DNA from: Exilispira sp.
GTDB lineage: Bacteria; Spirochaetota; JAAYUW01
Direction of reading: 5' to 3'
Assembly (NCBI GenBank): GCA_012517545.1
Contig: JAAYUW010000044.1
Span: forward strand, 1-34,218
DNA: 34,218 bases
The position numbers were made by a program, and so were the translations under genes. A model generated the notes under the pieces. That model saw only the letters and a list, made by a program, of their open reading frames with translations. It searched no databases and was not told where the DNA came from. Positions 34,068-34,218 of this stretch are shown here, in pieces (positions within the stretch are counted from its first letter, which is position 1; the number at the start of each line of letters is the position of its first letter).

Positions 34068-34218
34068 TCGACTGTTTATGTTTCATTATTTATAATTTTC
34101 CGATAAAAATAGTAGTTATCCTATATTTTTAAATTGATTTTTTAAATTTTTATTTAATTAAGTGATTTTATGTTTTTTCGAACTATATTAAATATGGTTT
34201 TTATTTTAAATGATTTGT
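34068..34218. other. AT-rich spacer at the window end
   Basis: No gene or clear terminator is visible. TCCGATAA near 34100-34107 resembles the sigma28 -10 but has no matching -35. Confidence 0.4.

Noticed and set aside
34100-34107. sigma28-like -10 (TCCGATAA) near the window end
   Set aside because: No TAAA-type -35 lies at the required distance, so it is most likely chance.
1-34218. CRISPR array, tRNA genes, insertion sequences or phage genes
   Set aside because: I saw no regularly spaced direct repeats, no tRNA cloverleaf signatures apart from tmRNA, and no transposase, integrase or phage structural proteins.

Overview
The window is AT-rich bacterial DNA. It carries a housekeeping/accessory block (about 1-11.9 kb) followed by one long flagellar locus (about 12.5-34 kb), all on the + strand. 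The organism is most likely a spirochaete or a close, deep-branching relative. The order flgC-fliE-fliF-fliG-fliH-fliI-fliJ-flbB-fliK-flgD-flgE-flbD-motA-motB-fliL-fliM-fliY-fliO is the one I know from Borrelia and Treponema. It includes the FlbB/MotE-like collar-type protein next to fliJ and a CheC-containing FliY instead of a short FliN. The hook protein aligns without gaps to the residue numbering of Treponema denticola FlgE around its crosslink site. No 16S rRNA gene is present, so the placement is inference from gene order and protein features.

Region 1 (1-8.05 kb): an EpmA/GenX-type lysyl-tRNA synthetase paralogue (+), a DUF2804 protein (-), an MFS transporter (-), leucyl-tRNA synthetase (+) and a complete monomeric [FeFe] hydrogenase (-). 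The hydrogenase suggests an anaerobic fermentative lifestyle. Region 2 (8.05-9.45 kb) is a decayed island: a broken serine-hydrolase (beta-lactamase fold) gene with a HAD-phosphatase-like remnant behind it, then the ssrA tmRNA gene with a recognisable promoter. Region 3 (9.45-11.9 kb): a two-gene pseudouridine catabolism operon (psuK-psuG) behind a good sigma70-type promoter. A 670-base gene-poor spacer holds one copy of a dispersed repeat also found at about 2.25 kb and 27.12 kb.

Region 4 (12.5-30.3 kb) encodes rod, MS-ring, C-ring, export ATPase complex, hook and stator parts. Many genes are tightly spaced or overlap (fliH-fliI abut; fliM-fliY and fliO-next gene overlap by 8 bases), but spacers of roughly 260-520 bases interrupt the run after flgC, motA and fliL. 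Region 5 (30.3-34.07 kb): where fliPQR-flhBA would normally follow fliO, there is a Crp-like protein with two cyclic-nucleotide-binding domains, its start overlapping the end of fliO. It is followed by a large 838-residue protein of unknown family whose N-terminus looks like a degenerate cyclic-nucleotide-binding domain.

The most notable points are these. (i) FlgE keeps Lys165 and Asn179 but has Ser178 where spirochaetes have the crosslinking Cys. (ii) FliY keeps the CheC phosphatase signature except that the catalytic Asn is Ser. (iii) G-tracts sit at the ribosome-binding sites of fliE and fliF and in the 5' coding part of fliK. (iv) A nucleotide-sensor gene pair is coupled to the flagellar operon. 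(v) A degenerate hairpin repeat family occupies intergenic spacers. (vi) flgB is absent upstream of flgC.
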